DNA from: Aradus depressus
Lineage: Eukaryota; Arthropoda; Insecta; Hemiptera; Aradidae
Length of the DNA stretch: 64,000 nt
Reading direction: 5' to 3'
Assembly: GCA_963662175.1 (NCBI GenBank)
Contig: OY759226.1
Location: forward strand, 24,846,446 to 24,910,445
This document shows positions 32,711-43,247 of this stretch, one piece after another. Position numbers and translations under genes: made by a program. Within the stretch, counting starts at the first letter, position 1. Each line of letters starts with the position of its first letter. The notes under the pieces were generated by a model. The model made no database searches and had not been told where the DNA came from. It worked only from the letters and a program-made list of their open reading frames with translations.

Positions 32711-35094
32711 CAATCTATCATTTTATTTCATTCATTAGTATTTCCACTGTATCAACATAGAACGCAAAAAACGTATTCGGACATTAAAATAAAGTATCAA
32801 AGTACATAATCGATCGGAAATTTTCTGAGGAATTTGAATCTGAGCTCAGATTTTTTTTCTGTTGTTGCGCACGCGCACAAAAAATGACAGCGAATTGTCG
32901 AAAAAAATTGAATTACCGTCATTTTCGACTCGAATTCAGGGAAAAATTCAAAATACCCAGATTTTCGATGTGACTATTTCAAAGTATGAGGTTTCAGCTG
33001 TCTTCAGTGTAAATTTGGTGGAAATCGAGATAAATATTTTAACGCTACGAATTTTTGAAAAAAAAAAAAACAGTTTTTTGAATCTACTGCGTCGCAACAT
33101 GGCAAAAAAAATTGGCGGCATTGGATTCTTCAAGAAATTTCCTTTCGATTAGTGTCTTTTAAAATTTTGTTCTGGTGAAAAAAAAACATTTTACAAGCAA
33201 AAACCGGTTTTTTAAATTGTAATTTTAAAAAATGGCCAATTTCATAAAATCGGGTCTAGAAAGAGCAATTTTTGAGATAATGACTCCAAATTTTGGGAAA
33301 ATTCATATGTTTTGTGCTAGAAACCACCTGACAAATTTGAGCAAAATTGGAGAACCGACGCGAACAATTGTATGGTTTTGGCGTGGAATGCCCAATATAT
33401 TGGGCAATATGTCGTATAGAATTTAAAACTATATACCAAATGCAACAGCTCCAAAGATTCAAATGATGGAACGAAATCAGTTCTACTGTTGTACTTAATC
33501 AATGTTAAACAAAACTTCTGAGCCGTCAAATTTTAAAAAATGCACTATTGGTAAATAAATTCCTCGAAGATTTATTTGATATGATTTTTAAAAATCGGTA
33601 TAAATAAATGTTATGAACAAAATTTATTCAAAAACTAGAAAATTTGTTTTTTACATTCCCGCTTATTTATGTCTAATTAAATAAAGAACGTTACAAGGAT
33701 TATAATTATAATTGAATACAGAATCAATTTATGAATCAGTTATAAAGTGATAATATTTTGAGAATTAATAATTTCATTGAATTTTTTACACTGCAGAAGG
33801 AAATTAGAAACATATTCAAGCACTTTTAGATACGATGCTACTTTAGATCTGCAAGTTTTATTATCTGTTACATAACTTTATTTTTTTTATTTGTTAAATA
33901 ACTACAATAGAAATGAAAAAAACTTATTTACAATCAAAACATTTCCAACTGAAAAAATATAATAATACAGAAACAAATAAACAATACGAGTATTAAGTGC
34001 CCGAAGAAACAAAAATATATATAAATGAGAAATAAAATTATTAATAATTCAAATACTACGTTATTTTTAAAACAAGAGCCACCGAAGCAGCGGGAGTGAA
34101 GAACAAAGGATACTGTACTCGGATATATAAGATATATTGTTAGTAGCATGCATTAGTAGGCAAAAATATAACAGAAACTATACAAATAAAAAGTGTCTTA
34201 CTTGGGAATGTTGTAAGTGCATTTGTGAGGCACAACACTACACCAAAGTGCACGACTATATTTAAAAACATTCTGCGTTGTGCAATGTGCATTATTGTCT
34301 GTATTATTCAGCCTATTACTACTATAAACTTGATAGTACTATATCTAATAAATGTCCAGACATCATTGTTTTTTTTATTTTTCTTGTTTTTTTTTTTACG
34401 ACACGGATAGCTTAACACCTACGACCCAGACCCGCGTTGGTCCAAAGCCAAACTGAAGCTGTTTGTTTATTTGTGTATCGATCCAATGCTCAAATCAAAT
34501 ATCGATTCTTTTTGAATATCTTATCGCTATGACTAACTTGTATACTTTAATAGTGTCATTTAATTAACAAATACTTGTAAAAAAAGATAAATATTTAATT
34601 CTGAGTTTAATTATTGTTAAGAATATGCAATAGAGCAGATACGTAAGAAAAAAATCAATAATGCACTGACGTTACCCAAGTTTTATGTGTAACATAATTA
34701 ATACTTTTTCTTCGGAAAAATAATGTATATGAACATTTGTTATAGGAATAGAAAAAGTAAAAATGAAGGATTTTTAAAACGTACACTGACTCAGGACTAG
34801 GGAGGATAAAACAGCTCCTTCAGTGTTACCAACATCGATTTAAATCATGTATTGGATAGTCTTCAAATTAAAAAAACATTTCCTGTTCTGTAAACCAGGT
34901 AGAGTAATATTTTAAAATCGGAATATTCAGAAAACTTAAAACAGATTGGAAGACACCCTATCATGAAACATCATTCTCGAAAATGTGACCAAATCCATTG
35001 TTTCACCTTTATAAAACGAAGGGTGTATTTCGCCCCCTCCCTTAAATTCTGTTCAACTATTACTTTTACGGGTATTTTTTTATTTATTTATTTA
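32711..35094. other. AT-rich DNA, no gene recognised
   Basis: Several 60-96 residue ORFs overlap on both strands with no recognisable domain, so I treat them as chance. No repeat family of this window is evident. Confidence 0.45.
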
Positions 35095-35250
35095 TTTATT
35101 TTTGGCTTTATGTACGGTGCATATTAGCCATGTCAATGTGTTATATCTAGTTATTTACGACATCCATAGCCCCGGGAGGGAATTCTATCTACGATATAAA
35201 ACACACTCCCGGACGGGATTCGAACCCGTAAACCATGGTGAGACCATTTT
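35095..35250 (-). repeat. SINE-B, truncated in the tRNA head
   Basis: TTTGGCTTTATGTACGGTGC through ACTCCCGGACGGGATTCGAA (B box) to GGTGAGACCAT. The A-box part is missing. Preceded by a (TTTA)n tail. Confidence 0.8.
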
Positions 35251-35264
35251 ATAAATTAATCCAA

Positions 35265-35400
35265 AATCCTTCTGGGGGGATTATGTGAGAGGCTTAACTC
35301 AAATACTCAAATAACTGCCGTTGTAATGAATGTATCGACTTGAAATTTCATATGTAAATTCAAAACACCATAAGGACGACACTTACTATTTTTCAAGTGA
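35265..35400 (-). repeat. Family M fragment
   Basis: AATAACTGCCGTTGTAATGA, ATGTATCGACTTGAAATTTC and CATAAGGACGACAC. Confidence 0.55.
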
Positions 35401-35678
35401 ACATTAGAGTTCAAGTCTACAGTTTACAATAAATAAGTTATGTAAGATTAAAAGAGATAACATTTTAAGTATTATTATAAAAAAGAGACACTGAAAGTAT
35501 ATAAAAATAATTATAATATTATTATTATAACAATATAAATTAGTAAAATTACCTGAAAGTAGAGAAGTTGGATGGTGACTGATTGGGATCAGAGCATGTC
35601 AAAGAAGAAAGCATTTATAGAAACTTGTTTCATGAACAGAGAAAAATATTTTCGTTCATTTAAACAAGATAATTGTCT

Positions 35679-36018
35679 GAGGGCGCCGGTAGCTCAGTGG
35701 TCTGCCTGCTTGCTTTCTGAGCTCAAGTTCGAGGGTTCGAAACCCAACCGAGGCCCTTAGTTTATTTTATTTGAGGTAAAATAAACTTAAGCACGCCTTC
35801 CTTCGGATGGGACGTTAAGAGATGGTCCCGAGCCTGTACGATGTCAGGTACTCGTTAAATACCCCTGCCCTAGACGAATAAAAATTTAGGGTAGGCAAAA
35901 TTTAGGATTTCCACAGTAGAGTCGGGCTCATGTACACCAGAGTGACGAAAGAGCGATCAGGTAGTAGGCGATATGACCTCGTAGATAAAGCCCGGGCATG
36001 AGTCATAAAACCTAACCT
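35679..36018 (+). repeat. SINE-A, full length with target duplication
   Basis: GAGGGCGCCGGTAGCTCAGTGG to AAAACCTAACCTA. AATTGTCTG precedes (from 35671) and follows (36019-36027) it. Confidence 0.92.
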
Positions 36019-36129
36019 AATTGTCTGGCTCTTTTATATTTATTTTTGATTAACTCAATGATTACTTCCTCCTTCCATATTTTTGTCTCAATCCCAATTT
36101 CCTTCTTCGACTTGTAATCAATCACAAAT

Positions 36130-36500
36130 TTGATGTAGAGTTTTCACCAAAATTCTATGTTTCCCGAGTTATACGTGGGTTCAAAATCTCTTAAGGATGA
36201 CACCTAGTGATTTTGAGAAAAATCGCCCGAGGGGAGAGGAAAATAAAGGTGGGGGTTCATCACAAAAAACTCTAATAACTGCCGAATGTATCGACATGAA
36301 ATTTCGAATGTACATTCAAAAACTTATAAGAATGTTGTTCCTTTTAATTTTTAGTGGAATCGGCAGAAGGGGAAGAGTGTAACATAGTTGGAATTCAACT
36401 CAAAAAACCAATGTAATAAATGAATATCAACTAATGATTTTTTGCATAGAAGGTCGATTGGTTTTGTAGGGAGAATGATAAATTAAATGATTAATCCTTT
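36130..36500 (-). repeat. Family M copy
   Basis: GAGTTTTCACCAAAATTC, CTCTAATAACTGCCGAATGT and GGTCGATTGGTTTTG blocks. Confidence 0.55.
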
Positions 36501-36508
36501 TTTTTATT

Positions 36509-36680
36509 AAGTTAGGTTTTATGACTCATGCCCGGGCTTTAACTACGAGGTCATATCGTCTACTACCAGAGCTCTCTTTTCTCACTCTGGTGGACATGAG
36601 CCTGACTCTACTGTGTGAGCCCTAAATTTTCCCTACCCAGGTCTATTCACCTAGGGCAGGCGTCTTTAACGAGTACTTTC
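36509..36680 (-). repeat. SINE-A 3' half
   Basis: TTAGGTTTTATGACTCATGCC to TCTTTAACGAGTAC; head missing. Confidence 0.85.
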
Positions 36681-36807
36681 TTTTATTACTTAACCAACTA
36701 ATATTAGTTTCTGTAGTTACAAAGTCAAGTGGTGTTTTAATGATCAAAATTTAGAAATTGACTACCATAAAAAACGATAATAAGTTTTAAATGTTTCTAT
36801 TATTTCA

Positions 36808-36860
36808 CTAGTATTTTGATAATGCCTAATGGCGAAACGTCAATAAAATAAAACGAACAA
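36808..36860 (+). ncRNA. Degenerate hammerhead-like motif
   Basis: TTGATAA (two departures from CUGANGA), U, stem II GCC-taat-GGC, GAAA, ACGT, C. The order and the extra U match the better copies, but the core is damaged, so it is probably inactive. Confidence 0.4.
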
Positions 36861-37469
36861 CGGCGAACACCAATCGGTGTACAACAAACAACATATTTAT
36901 TTTATTTATATTGGTTTATTTATTTATTTTTGTTGTTGTTTTTCTTGTATATTTCTCTAAACAATCCACTCCCTTCTATTAGTTCTTCATTCCCTCTCTC
37001 CCGTACTTTCCCATTCGTCATAAATTATCTCTAATTATTTTAAAATAATATGGGATAATATTTTTTTATTCTTTATTTTATTTTCCCATATCTACCAAAT
37101 TATTCTATCATAAATAATATAGGCACCTATTTTGTTCATTTTATATATTTTTATAATTCTACTTTTTTTAAAATATATTTCATTATTATTATTTTTCTTC
37201 TTTCTCTTCTGATTTTTTTCTTTTTAACCCCAACTTTCTTAAATTAATTTTATTTCAAACCTTGTCTTGGCATCCTTCCTTCACTTTTATAGTCAACCAT
37301 CATTGTATTATACTCAGTCCATGTTTATTAATTTATTTTATTCTCTTCATATTCATATAGATATTTTATTATGTACATTCTTCTATTTATATACATATAT
37401 TTATTTCTTCATAATTTAGGTGTTCACTCTAATTTTGGTTTATCTATATTTAGATTTATATATCTAGGT
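36861..37469. other. T-rich DNA, nothing recognised
   Basis: No gene or clear repeat. Confidence 0.4.
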
Positions 37470-37477
37470 ATGTACAT

Positions 37478-38078
37478 TAGCCTGGAACGAAAATGGCCTT
37501 TTAAAATTTTTTTTAGTTATTAGTTTGGTAATAGTGGAGAAAAGTTGCCTTTTAAGTTCAAAAAGAATAAAAAAAAAAAAATGGTAGCAATACTACAACA
37601 TCTTGAGATGCCGCAAAGAGCTTAAAGTTTGTAAAAAAATTGAAAAATTTTAAACTTTGATCAATTATTTTTTATGAATTTCTCGTACATATAATGTTAC
37701 AAAAGATGGTTTTAAATACATATATAAGCATTAGAATTGGAAAAAATTATTAATTATAAAATATAATAAAAATAAAAAAATATTTTGTAATGTCAAACTT
37801 TGTATTTCTTACTTCTGTATCCTTAATGATTACAAATGTTACAGCTGCCAAATGTTTGTTTCTACTTCATTGCCACATTAAACTGGTCCTTGCGCGAAAA
37901 TCTTTGAAAAAGTTCCAAAAAAGTGTGTTTTTATGAAACTTTAAGGTCCTTCTTGCGGCACCTCAAGACGTACTCCAATATTTTTCATATTTTTTATTTA
38001 TCTTATCTACACTAAAAGGCAACTTTTCCGCGCTATTCCAAATTAAAAATCAAAAGGTGATTTTTTCGTTCCACCCTA
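37478..38078. mobile_element. hAT-like MITE with 8-bp duplication
   Basis: Ends TAGCCTGGAACGAAAA (left) and the complement of TAGGGTGGAACGAAAA (right), with further inverted similarity (GAAAAGTTGCCTTTTA on both sides). ATGTACAT flanks it exactly (37470-37477 and 38079-38086). The 601-bp interior has no transposase ORF. An 8-bp duplication fits hAT, though other superfamilies also make 8 bp. Confidence 0.85.
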
Positions 38079-38269
38079 ATGTACATATATGTTAATGAGT
38101 ATGGCTCTTTACAAAATACATTTTCTTATTTTATCATTCTATTTTTTATAGATCATTATTTTTCTTCTTTCTCTTCTGATTTTTTTCTGCTTAGCCCTAC
38201 TTTCAAAAATAATTTTATTTCAAACCTGAATTGACAAAAAAATACTAAAAAAAAAAATAATAGTATGTA

Positions 38270-38350
38270 ATGAATGTATCAACACATTTAGTATGAGGAT
38301 TCAGAAGCTCCTATTTAATTCAAATATTGATTTTTAGCGCAAATGATTTT
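38270..38350 (-). repeat. Family M fragment
   Basis: AATGAATGTATCAACACA, GAGGATTCAGAAGCTCC. Confidence 0.5.
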
Positions 38351-38357
38351 TGAGGTA

Positions 38358-38580
38358 CAGTAGACGCTTCCTTATCCGGCCTTCTGTTAACCGGCGAGCT
38401 CCCTTATCCGGCGCTCGCAAAATAATATCAAACTTGTTGAACTAAAATTAACTACTTACCATTTTTTATGCTTCAATTGATATATTTGTTCTTATTAATT
38501 GATGATTTCCGTTATCCGGCGTTTTCTGTTATCCGGCGACACGTCGGTCCCGGCAACGCCGGATAAGGGAGAGTATACTA
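38358..38580. mobile_element. Short pogo/Tigger-like MITE
   Basis: Left end CAGTAGACGCTTCCTTATCCGG; right end the complement of TAGTATACTCTCCCTTATCCGG (each shown in part), between TA dinucleotides. The internal TTATCCGGC motif is repeated several times. 223 bp, no ORF. Confidence 0.8.
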
Positions 38581-38811
38581 TACATCAAACATTGATTCAC
38601 CTGCAGGCGATTTTTTGTATGATGTATCTTATTATCATTATTATTATAAATATGCGAAGTTCGAACACATTTGGAGAGGATGAGGTAACTTGGATACATT
38701 GGATATAATGGATATTATTATTAATAACATTTATTTAAAACAATACATGTTTTCATATTCACTTCTACCAATACAAACAATTCTTTTAACATTTTAACAA
38801 GTGATCTTCCT

Positions 38812-40613
38812 TTATATAGGGGAGTTTTTGAAGCCTCTTGAACCGTAGTCAGCCCCTACTTTTTTATCAGATACCTACGAAAAAAAATAAATAAGAAATA
38901 CAAAATATTACTAAGATATATCATAAAGTAAGGTGGTATGTGTTTGTGTCTGATAGAGAGCTGTGATGGACTCATAGTTCTCTACCAGACACAAACACAC
39001 TCTTAAGAGTAGCCAAGAGGCATGCCCGTCTCTACATGCACGACCTGATGTTACGCCCCAAAAAAAACTAAAAAAAGTTACCTGTCGGGTAACCTGCAGT
39101 AGACAGGTATTTCAAAAAAAAACAAAAAAAAAAAACATTTTATTGTCACTTTCAATTGATAAAGGGATTGATGAATTCAAAAACATGTATTTCTACAAAA
39201 ATGTTAACAAATGTCTGTGTAAATAATGTACATAATAAAAACAGTAATAATCTTACTGTAACCATTCCTAACCATCGCTTAACGTCCCATCCGAAGGACG
39301 GCGTGCTTAAGTTTATTTTACATAAATTTTATCTATTTTATTTTTTTCTTAGTTATATAGATTTTCTTTTTACCTATTCTCTTTTATTTATATAGATTTA
39401 TACATATTTTTCATAATAATTATGAAGCTGTTAATTTTTAATAATGTTAATAATTATGAAGCTGTTAATTTTATGTTTATATAGATCCATAATTGTCTAG
39501 TTTTTCTCTACTGTAGCACTAATTTATTTATCTATTTATTTATTTCTTTATACGTTATACTGATACTATATTTCATTGTTTCCTGTTCTTTACTCTATAT
39601 GTATTTATTCTTAGGGGACCTCGGTCCCAGAATAATAAAATTTATTTTCATTTCATTTTCTTTTATTTCAGACTGATAGATCACAAAAACACATCTTAAT
39701 CTTCGTGACACATCTACTTTAACAACTTCTAAGTTGAGGAACGCGGATATATTGTGGAATTTGTAATAAATAAATAAAACAAACTTATTTTTTGAAATAT
39801 TGTCTATTCCACTAAAGATATTTATAAAAATACAACTACCGGTTTCGGCCTCACACCATCGTCAGGTCTAGTTATGAACTAAGTCAGTTTGCAGAGTATG
39901 AACTAAGTCACTCTGCAAACTAACTTAGTTCATAACTAGACCTGACGATGGTGTGAGGCCGAAACCGGTAGTTTTATTTTTATAAATATCTTTAGTGGAA
40001 TAGACAATATTTCAAAAAATACATCTACTTTACACTATAACTAATTAATTTAAAAGCTTTTATACCCAAATATTAGTAAGGGTACAGAGATATCGTAGCA
40101 CTTATGTCTAAGTAAATTATACATTAAGAAAAAAAATAATAATAGTTTTTCTTAGTATATAAAATTGTATAAATAAATAAAAAAAACCTTTGGAAAGTCA
40201 GGATCTCCAGGGACACATCTAGGTTTGTTGGGAACGACCCTCCACCCTCCTTTCTTGGTCCAATCATTGCCATTATACTTAAAATAATAAGCACCAAGAT
40301 AGATAGCAGCAATGCCCATTAGGAACTTGCCAGTAATCACTCGAACTCCCAGGGCAACTTTGTCTCCAATAACCGGCGTCAATGCACGATGAAGAAGATT
40401 TAATGGCATCACATAAAGTCTCCGGATCGGATTGTATAGGGTTTTATATATTTCTGGTACTTCTTTGGGTTCATTATGCGACAACACTTGATCCTTAAGA
40501 AATTGTTTTCTCCATTCTCGTTCTGCGTCTGTCATACTTGTTAATCGTTCCCTTTCTCGGTACAATCTCCCCTGCAGTGAAAAAGCTTTCACACCACCAG
40601 TATCTGAGGCCAT
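38812..40613 (-). CDS. NDUFB6: NADH dehydrogenase 1 beta subcomplex subunit 6 (B17)
   Basis: Accessory subunit of mitochondrial complex I, in the inner-membrane P module. Exon 1 (40613-40188) codes for 142 residues from MASDTGGVKAF; exon 2 (38874-38812) adds 20 residues ending KNSPI and a stop: 162 aa in all. The WRKQFLKDQVLS segment matches the family signature near the N-terminus, and a single hydrophobic segment (VITGKFLMGIAAIYLGAYYF) is the expected membrane helix. The donor is AAG|GT and the acceptor TAG|GT; the junction is phase 0. I found exon 2 by reading the minus strand; its GADYGSRGFK end fits the continuation expected of insect B17. The 1.3-kb intron carries a hammerhead-like palindrome and a SINE-A scrap. 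The first ATG is taken as start because upstream sequence is 5'UTR-like. Confidence 0.88.
38936..39003. repeat. Inverted repeat in NDUFB6 intron
   Basis: TGTGTTTGTGTCTGATAGAG is followed after ~20 nt by its near complement CTCTACCAGACACAAACAC. It lies about 65 bp from the exon 2 acceptor. Confidence 0.75.
39270..39321 (-). repeat. SINE-A internal scrap
   Basis: CCATCGCTTAACGTCCCATC to AAGTTTATTTTAC. Confidence 0.75.
39833..39869 (-). ncRNA. Hammerhead-like motif, left arm
   Basis: Minus sense: AGAC, CTGACGA, U, short stem II GGT/GCC, GAAA, stem III ACC/GGT, A at the cleavage position, then GTTG. Stem I can form three pairs (one G-U). Confidence 0.5.
39938..39974 (+). ncRNA. Hammerhead-like motif, right arm
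   Basis: Same core as the left arm: CTGACGA at 39942-39948, GAAA at 39961-39964, ACC/GGT stem III, A39970, then GTTT which pairs with AGAC (39938-39941) including one G-U. Confidence 0.52.
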
Positions 40614-40619
40614 TTTGGT

Positions 40620-41340
40620 AAAATAAAATATAACTCACAAAGTTAAACTTCTTTGAAGCCTATACAGTGCCTTCCAAAAAAAAAAAATTTCACTTTGAAC
40701 AGCTGATAGATAACCTTTCTTCTCGTAAACAAAGAGGTTGGATTATAATGGAGAGGCTTCTTCGAATGAGGTAGGAGTGGGGATGAGGCTCCCAGCTTGG
40801 CTCCGCCTTTACGTCAAACTAAAACACTCCATCTATTTCAATTTCACTTGAAACATTAACAAAAGTTGCTTATTAAAATGGAGAATAAAAGTTAAACATT
40901 AAAACAGAAATTTCAAAACTACATCAATTCAAATATTAGTAAAATTAACTTCATCTAAATTGCAGAAACAAGTTTTTTGCGCAAAGGAAAAACATACAAA
41001 AAAATTGTTGCAAATGTCCTTTCAACAGCAAAACAGGAACAATCGTTTTGCCGCAAAATAAAGTTCAATACAGGCTTTCTCATGTCGTGAAATTGACCAC
41101 GAAAATGTTACCGAATGTTGATTTTATTATATATATAACATGAAGTAAAAATATGAAATTTGATGAACAATACTTTTTTTTTTTTTTTAACTTCTAATAA
41201 TTAACATTAGTCGCTTTTAGCTAAAAAGAAGCAAATACACGGGAGGGGGGGGGGCTGGATAAAAATTTTTATTTTATAACAGTTAGGTCTATTGAATTCA
41301 AATTTGATCTATTTGCTTATTCTAGATCAGAGAAATATGA
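40620..41340. promoter_or_regulatory. Shared upstream region of NDUFB6 and COX6C
   Basis: This begins the interval between the two divergent start codons (40613 and 43248). A short GC-richer patch at 40745-40815 (GGCTTCTTCGAATGAGG, CTTGGCTCCGCC) could be promoter sequence. No TATA box or other specific site can be assigned. Confidence 0.3.
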
Positions 41341-41379
41341 ACCAATGAAAAACACTTCAAAACCTCAATGTTGGTAGAT

Positions 41380-42760
41380 CAGCTTCAACCTTCTTCTATA
41401 ATGGCTTATTAACTTAAGATGAAAAATATTTTTTGATCCATTCTTGACAAAACGATCGTGGAAGGAATGTAAGATCTGGATCGATCTTCTTGCACGAATT
41501 CGTTTTTGTTCTGAAAAACTTCTTCCATAATGACCTACCAAAAATTAAAACATTTTTTTTATCCATTCTAGTCAAAATGATCGTAGAAGGAATATAAGAT
41601 CTGGGTCGACAGTGTTGCACTAAAGTATTATTTGATCCATTCGTGGCATAATAACAGTGAAGAGAATATATGGTCTTGGCCGACGTTCTTGCGCGAATTC
41701 TAGTATATATTCTTAAAAAGTCAGTACCTACCCCTTGCTACATCGGCTTCAACCTTCATTTACATATATTGGCCTACCAACTTAAGATGAAAATTATTTT
41801 CCGATTTTTCCATGCCAAAATAATCGTGGAAGGAATATAAGATCTTGGTCGACTGGTACTTCAGCTTCAACCATTTGTAACGAAGGCCTGCCCACAAGAG
41901 AAGATGAAAAACATTTTCTGTTGTTTTCCTGCTAAGAAAAAAAAATGGAATATGAGGTCTAGGTCGACCTCGTGGCACGAATTCGCATTTATCCTCTGAA
42001 AAATCAATATCGCAATGTTGCTACATCAGCTCAACCTTCTCTCATAATAGCCTACCAAACGTAGAAATGATAAACCTTTTTCAATTATTTCCCTGTTAAA
42101 ATAATCGTGGGAGGAATATAACATCTAGGTTTGACCTTGTGGCGCGATTTCTCGTTTATTTTCTGAAAAACACTATGGCGTATTTAGGATTCCACCATAT
42201 ACAAGAGGTACTGCCGATCATGAGAAGACACGAAAAAGATTTTCTGATTTTTCCGTACTAAAATAATATTGGAAGGAATATACGTTCTAGGTAATTATTA
42301 AATGGTAAAGATTGGCATCTACTGGTAAATTATTGCAAAAAGGCTTACGATTTCAGAAACTGTGAATTAAATAAATAAATAAATAGGAACAAACATATAT
42401 TTATTATTTTATTTTTATTTATATTTTAGAAAGAAAAATTTGTTGCTAATAAGTTACTAAAAAATAAGATTATAAGTTTATAAGATAATATTATTTATGT
42501 AAATCTAGACTCCTCAAGACGACTTAGGCCATTGAGTTTGTCTTCATAAAAGGTCACATTATTGTATATATGTTTTGTATGCAATTTTCTATTATGTTAA
42601 TTGAATAAAGACTTTACTACTATTATACGATCTAGGTTTGACCATGTGACACGATTTCCCATCTATTTTCTCAAAATTCAATTTAACACCGCATTGTTGG
42701 TACATCGGCTTGAAGCATATGTAGTAACATCTGAGCCAGGACCTCGAATTTAGGAGTACC
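41380..42760 (+). repeat. Degenerate tandem repeat, ~150-180-bp unit
   Basis: At least six diverged units share TACCAACTTAAGATGAAAA, CATTCTTGACAAAACGATCG, TGGAAGGAATATAAGATCT, GGTCGACCTTGTGGCACGAATT (shown in parts) and CTACATCGGCTTCAACCTTC. Units start near 41400, 41530, 41765, 41890, 42050 and 42200, with a last part near 42625. An old satellite-like array. Confidence 0.7.
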
Positions 42761-43247
42761 TATCTGTACTGTACCAAATACTGCAAATGGCCGTCATAAT
42801 TCATCGTTTTACGGAGCAGTCCCAACGTTTCGATATCTGATAGTAGTTTTGTAGCAGTATGAATCCGTTCCTTATGCAGCAAATGGCTGTCACAACCTAT
42901 CCCTGTCCTCATTACAAGGTTGTATTTAACAATTTTACTTATGGATCAATTTGAACTTCAGATTTAAACATAATTAATTAGAAATCACTTAAAACATTTT
43001 TTTTTTTCACTTCAAATATAATTGGAATAGATATTAAAAGATACAATTTAGATTTTGTGATCATGTAAGCTTAGCATTCTGATATCACCTTTTATCTGAA
43101 AATATCTCTGATAATCTAAGGTTTTCTTCTTTGAATTCTATTCCGAGCCTCTGTAAATATTAATTCTATTCTATATTTTTACTTAATGATGTATTTTCAT
43201 GTGTACTATTTATGATTTTATTTTGAATGTTCTAGACCTCGTCTGAA

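Larger units (their letters stand above)
39788..40018. mobile_element. 231-bp palindrome with two hammerhead-like motifs
   Basis: Each arm of about 107 bp is a nearly exact inverted copy of the other: TTGAAATATTGTCTATTCCAC at the outside, CAGTTTGCAGAG / CTCTGCAAACT at the centre, with a loop of about 15 nt. Both arms contain CTGACGATGGTGTGAGGCCG. It lies in the NDUFB6 intron. Confidence 0.85.

Noticed and set aside
32862..33530. Overlapping ORFs of 61-96 residues
   Set aside because: Open on both strands in AT-rich DNA, no domain, no splice context; likely chance.
40152..40187. NDUFB6 ending at the in-frame stop in the intron
   Set aside because: A proper donor AAG|GT precedes it and exon 2 at 38874-38812 gives a conserved-looking C-terminus in phase.
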